Positions 61,872-64,000 of a DNA stretch of 64,000 bases are shown in pieces (position 1 is the first letter of the stretch; each line of letters begins with the position of its first letter). The notes below the pieces were generated by a model. It saw only the letters and a program-made list of their open reading frames with translations. It was not told the DNA's origin and did no database searches. This DNA is from an uncultured Kordia sp. (GTDB lineage Bacteria; Bacteroidota; Bacteroidia; Flavobacteriales; Flavobacteriaceae). The stretch covers positions 372,001 through 436,000 of the forward strand of contig NZ_CANMEZ010000004.1 in NCBI RefSeq assembly GCF_947496985.1, in the 5' to 3' direction. A program made the translations under genes and the position numbers.

Positions 61872-64000
61872 ATGAGTTTTTTAAATTCAATGTTGAAAAT
61901 TTTTGTTGGAGACAAATCCAAGAAAGATATAAAAGGCTTACAGCCTATCATAAATAAAATTAAGTCGCACGAACAACAACTATCTCAGTTGTCTATTGAC
62001 GAACTTAGAGCACGTACTATATACTTCAAATCGCAAATAGCAGAAGCATGTAAAGAAAATAATGCTCAAATAACTGCTTTAACAGAAGAAGCAGAATCAA
62101 GTTCAGATATTGAGCGTAAAGAAGATATTTATCAACAAATTGATAAACTTAGAGACGAAGAATACGAAATAACGGAAGGTGTATTACTAGAAATTTTACC
62201 AGAAGCATTTGCAGTGGTAAAAGAAACAGCAAAACGCTTTGCTCATAATAATGAACTTACCGTAAAAGCGACTCCATACGACAGAGAATTATCAGGAACA
62301 GTTGATTACATTACACTAGATGGTGATAATGCTATTTGGCAAAACTCTTGGGATGCAGCCGGAAAGCAAGTCACTTGGGATATGATTCACTATGACGTAC
62401 AGCTAATCGGTGGTATTACAATGCATCAAGGTAAAATTGCCGAAATGCAAACAGGAGAAGGAAAAACGTTGGTAGCAACGCTTCCTGTATATTTAAATGC
62501 TTTAACTGGCAAAGGTGTGCATTTAGTAACCGTGAATGATTACTTAGCAAAACGTGATAGCGCTTGGATGGCTCCAATTTTCCAATTCCATGGATTTACA
62601 ATTGATTGTATAGATTACCATCAACCAAACTCGGAAGCAAGAAGAAAGGCCTATGCTGCTGACATTACTTATGGTACAAATAATGAATTTGGTTTTGATT
62701 ACTTGCGTGATAACATGTCGCATTCACCTAATGATTTAGTACAACGTCCACACAACTATGCTATTGTAGATGAGGTCGATTCTGTACTGGTTGATGATGC
62801 GCGTACACCATTAATTATCTCTGGACCAATTCCACAAGGAGATTTACATGAATTCAATGATTTAAAACCTAAAGTAGCCGAATTAGTAAGAACGCAACGC
62901 CAATACTTAACAGGTGTTTTAGCTGAAGCTAAAAAACTGATTAAAGAAGGCGATACCAAAGAAGGTGGTGTTTTGTTATTAAGAGTTTACAGAGGTTTAC
63001 CAAAAAATAAAGCATTAATCAAGTTTTTAAGTGAAGAAGGTGTAAAACAATTACTCCAAAAAACAGAGAACTATTACATGCAAGACAACAATCGCGAAAT
63101 GCACAAAATTGATGCAGAATTACTATTCGTGATTGAAGAGAAAAATAATCAAATTGATTTAACAGACAAAGGAGTTGAATATTTATCTAGCGGAAGCAAT
63201 GACAAAGATTTCTTTGTTATGCCTGATATTGGAGGACAAATTGCCAAAATTGAAGCACAAGAATTAGAAAAAGACAAAGAAGTTGAACTAAAAGAAGAAT
63301 TATTTAGAGACTTTGGAATCAAGAGTGAGCGTATTCATACAATGAGTCAATTACTAAAAGCCTATACCCTATTTGAAAAGGATGTAGAATATGTAGTAAT
63401 GGATAACAAAGTAAAAATTGTTGATGAGCAAACTGGTCGTATTATGGATGGACGTCGATACTCTGACGGACTTCACCAAGCAATTGAAGCTAAAGAAAAT
63501 GTAAAAATTGAAGATGCTACGCAAACATTCGCAACAGTAACTTTACAAAACTACTTTAGAATGTACCGTAAACTGTCTGGAATGACAGGTACGGCGGTTA
63601 CGGAAGCTGGCGAATTATGGGAAATCTATAAACTTGACGTTGTAGAAATTCCAACAAACAGACCAATTGCTCGTAAAGACAAAGAAGATTTAATCTACAA
63701 AACAAAACGTGAAAAATATAATGCCATTATTGATGAGGTAACTGAATTGTCTAAACAAGGAAGACCTGTATTAATTGGTACTACTTCTGTAGAAATTTCG
63801 GAATTATTAGGAAGAATGCTTTCGATTCGAAAAATTCCACACAACGTATTAAATGCGAAATTACACCAACGAGAAGCTGATATTGTAGCCGAAGCTGGTA
63901 TTCCAGGACAAGTTACTATTGCAACAAACATGGCAGGTCGTGGAACGGATATTAAGTTAAGTGATGAAGTAAAAGCAGCTGGAGGATTGGCAATTGTAGG
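61872..64000 (+). CDS. secA: Preprotein translocase ATPase SecA (3' partial)
   Basis: 709 codons visible and the frame runs out of the window. Motor of Sec export. Walker A MQTGEGKT near 194-201, helicase-like [20 protein letters not shown], later [20 protein letters not shown] and [16 protein letters not shown], with GRGTDIKL near the edge. It carries two insertions against E. coli SecA, of about 40 residues near 60-110 and a long one after [11 protein letters not shown], as usual in Bacteroidota SecA (about 1,115 residues in total). The ATG at 61872 gives the normal start. Confidence 0.95.
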   Translation, partial: MSFLNSMLKIFVGDKSKKDIKGLQPIINKIKSHEQQLSQLSIDELRARTIYFKSQIAEACKENNAQITALTEEAESSSDIERKEDIYQQIDKLRDEEYEITEGVLLEILPEAFAVVKETAKRFAHNNELTVKATPYDRELSGTVDYITLDGDNAIWQNSWDAAGKQVTWDMIHYDVQLIGGITMHQGKIAEMQTGEGKTLVATLPVYLNALTGKGVHLVTVNDYLAKRDSAWMAPIFQFHGFTIDCIDYHQPNSEARRKAYAADITYGTNNEFGFDYLRDNMSHSPNDLVQRPHNYAIVDEVDSVLVDDARTPLIISGPIPQGDLHEFNDLKPKVAELVRTQRQYLTGVLAEAKKLIKEGDTKEGGVLLLRVYRGLPKNKALIKFLSEEGVKQLLQKTENYYMQDNNREMHKIDAELLFVIEEKNNQIDLTDKGVEYLSSGSNDKDFFVMPDIGGQIAKIEAQELEKDKEVELKEELFRDFGIKSERIHTMSQLLKAYTLFEKDVEYVVMDNKVKIVDEQTGRIMDGRRYSDGLHQAIEAKENVKIEDATQTFATVTLQNYFRMYRKLSGMTGTAVTEAGELWEIYKLDVVEIPTNRPIARKDKEDLIYKTKREKYNAIIDEVTELSKQGRPVLIGTTSVEISELLGRMLSIRKIPHNVLNAKLHQREADIVAEAGIPGQVTIATNMAGRGTDIKLSDEVKAAGGLAIV

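Noticed and set aside
1-64000. CRISPR arrays, insertion sequences, tRNA or rRNA genes
   Set aside because: None could be found by reading; gaps are short and no repeated spacer pattern, transposase frame or cloverleaf-like stretch was seen.

Overview
This is low-GC DNA from a member of the Bacteroidota, most likely a marine Flavobacteriaceae (the genus Kordia would fit, but that is a guess). Supporting signs are start regions and promoters of the TTG-N19-TAnnTTTG type, frequent TTG and GTG starts, a PorV-like outer-membrane protein, a SecA with the large insertions typical of this phylum, and DUF6493/SWIM genes. No tRNA, rRNA, CRISPR array, insertion sequence or integrase was seen.

Layout. 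1-6.3 kb: the end of a two-component system (kinase fragment and NarL-like regulator), a RecQ helicase lacking its zinc cysteines, then an envelope group running rightward (KdsD, TatC, an AhpD-like protein, LptB). 6.4-12.4 kb: a beta-helix protein with an odd Cys/Asp-rich start, a small exported protein, phosphatidylserine synthase, a PorV-like barrel and a DUF4105 (Lnb-like) protein. 12.4-19.5 kb: a three-gene leftward unit of two large paralogous DUF6493 proteins flanking a SWIM zinc-finger protein; its function is unknown. 19.8-56.9 kb: a 37-kb block of 33 leftward genes for making, decorating and exporting a surface polysaccharide. 57-64 kb: rightward housekeeping genes (ABC-F ATPase, two methyltransferases, two micro membrane proteins, cobalamin adenosyltransferase, a DUF2795 protein) and the first two thirds of secA.

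How the polysaccharide block works together (inference from families). Transcription probably begins upstream of wza near 56.9 kb. Wza and Wzc provide the outer-membrane and co-polymerase/kinase parts, and Wzm/Wzt an ABC exporter with a C-terminal cargo-type domain. WcaJ, at the far end, would start the repeat unit on undecaprenyl phosphate. NeuB, NeuC and NeuA make a CMP-activated sialic acid. At least eleven GT2/GT4 transferases, an exostosin-like protein, a GINT1-like protein and a GT-B-like protein could build the chain. Carbamoyl, sulfo, acetyl and methyl transferases could decorate it. A Wzy/ligase-like membrane protein is present but no Wzx flippase was recognised.

The most interesting points are: a carbamoyltransferase-SGNH-DUF5989-SxtJ unit that matches the sxtI/L/K/J gene set of saxitoxin clusters; the DUF6493-SWIM-DUF6493 unit; several enzymes with key residues missing (RecQ, a deacetylase-GT2 fusion, an asparagine-synthase-like protein); and eukaryote-like sugar enzymes beside the sialic acid genes.
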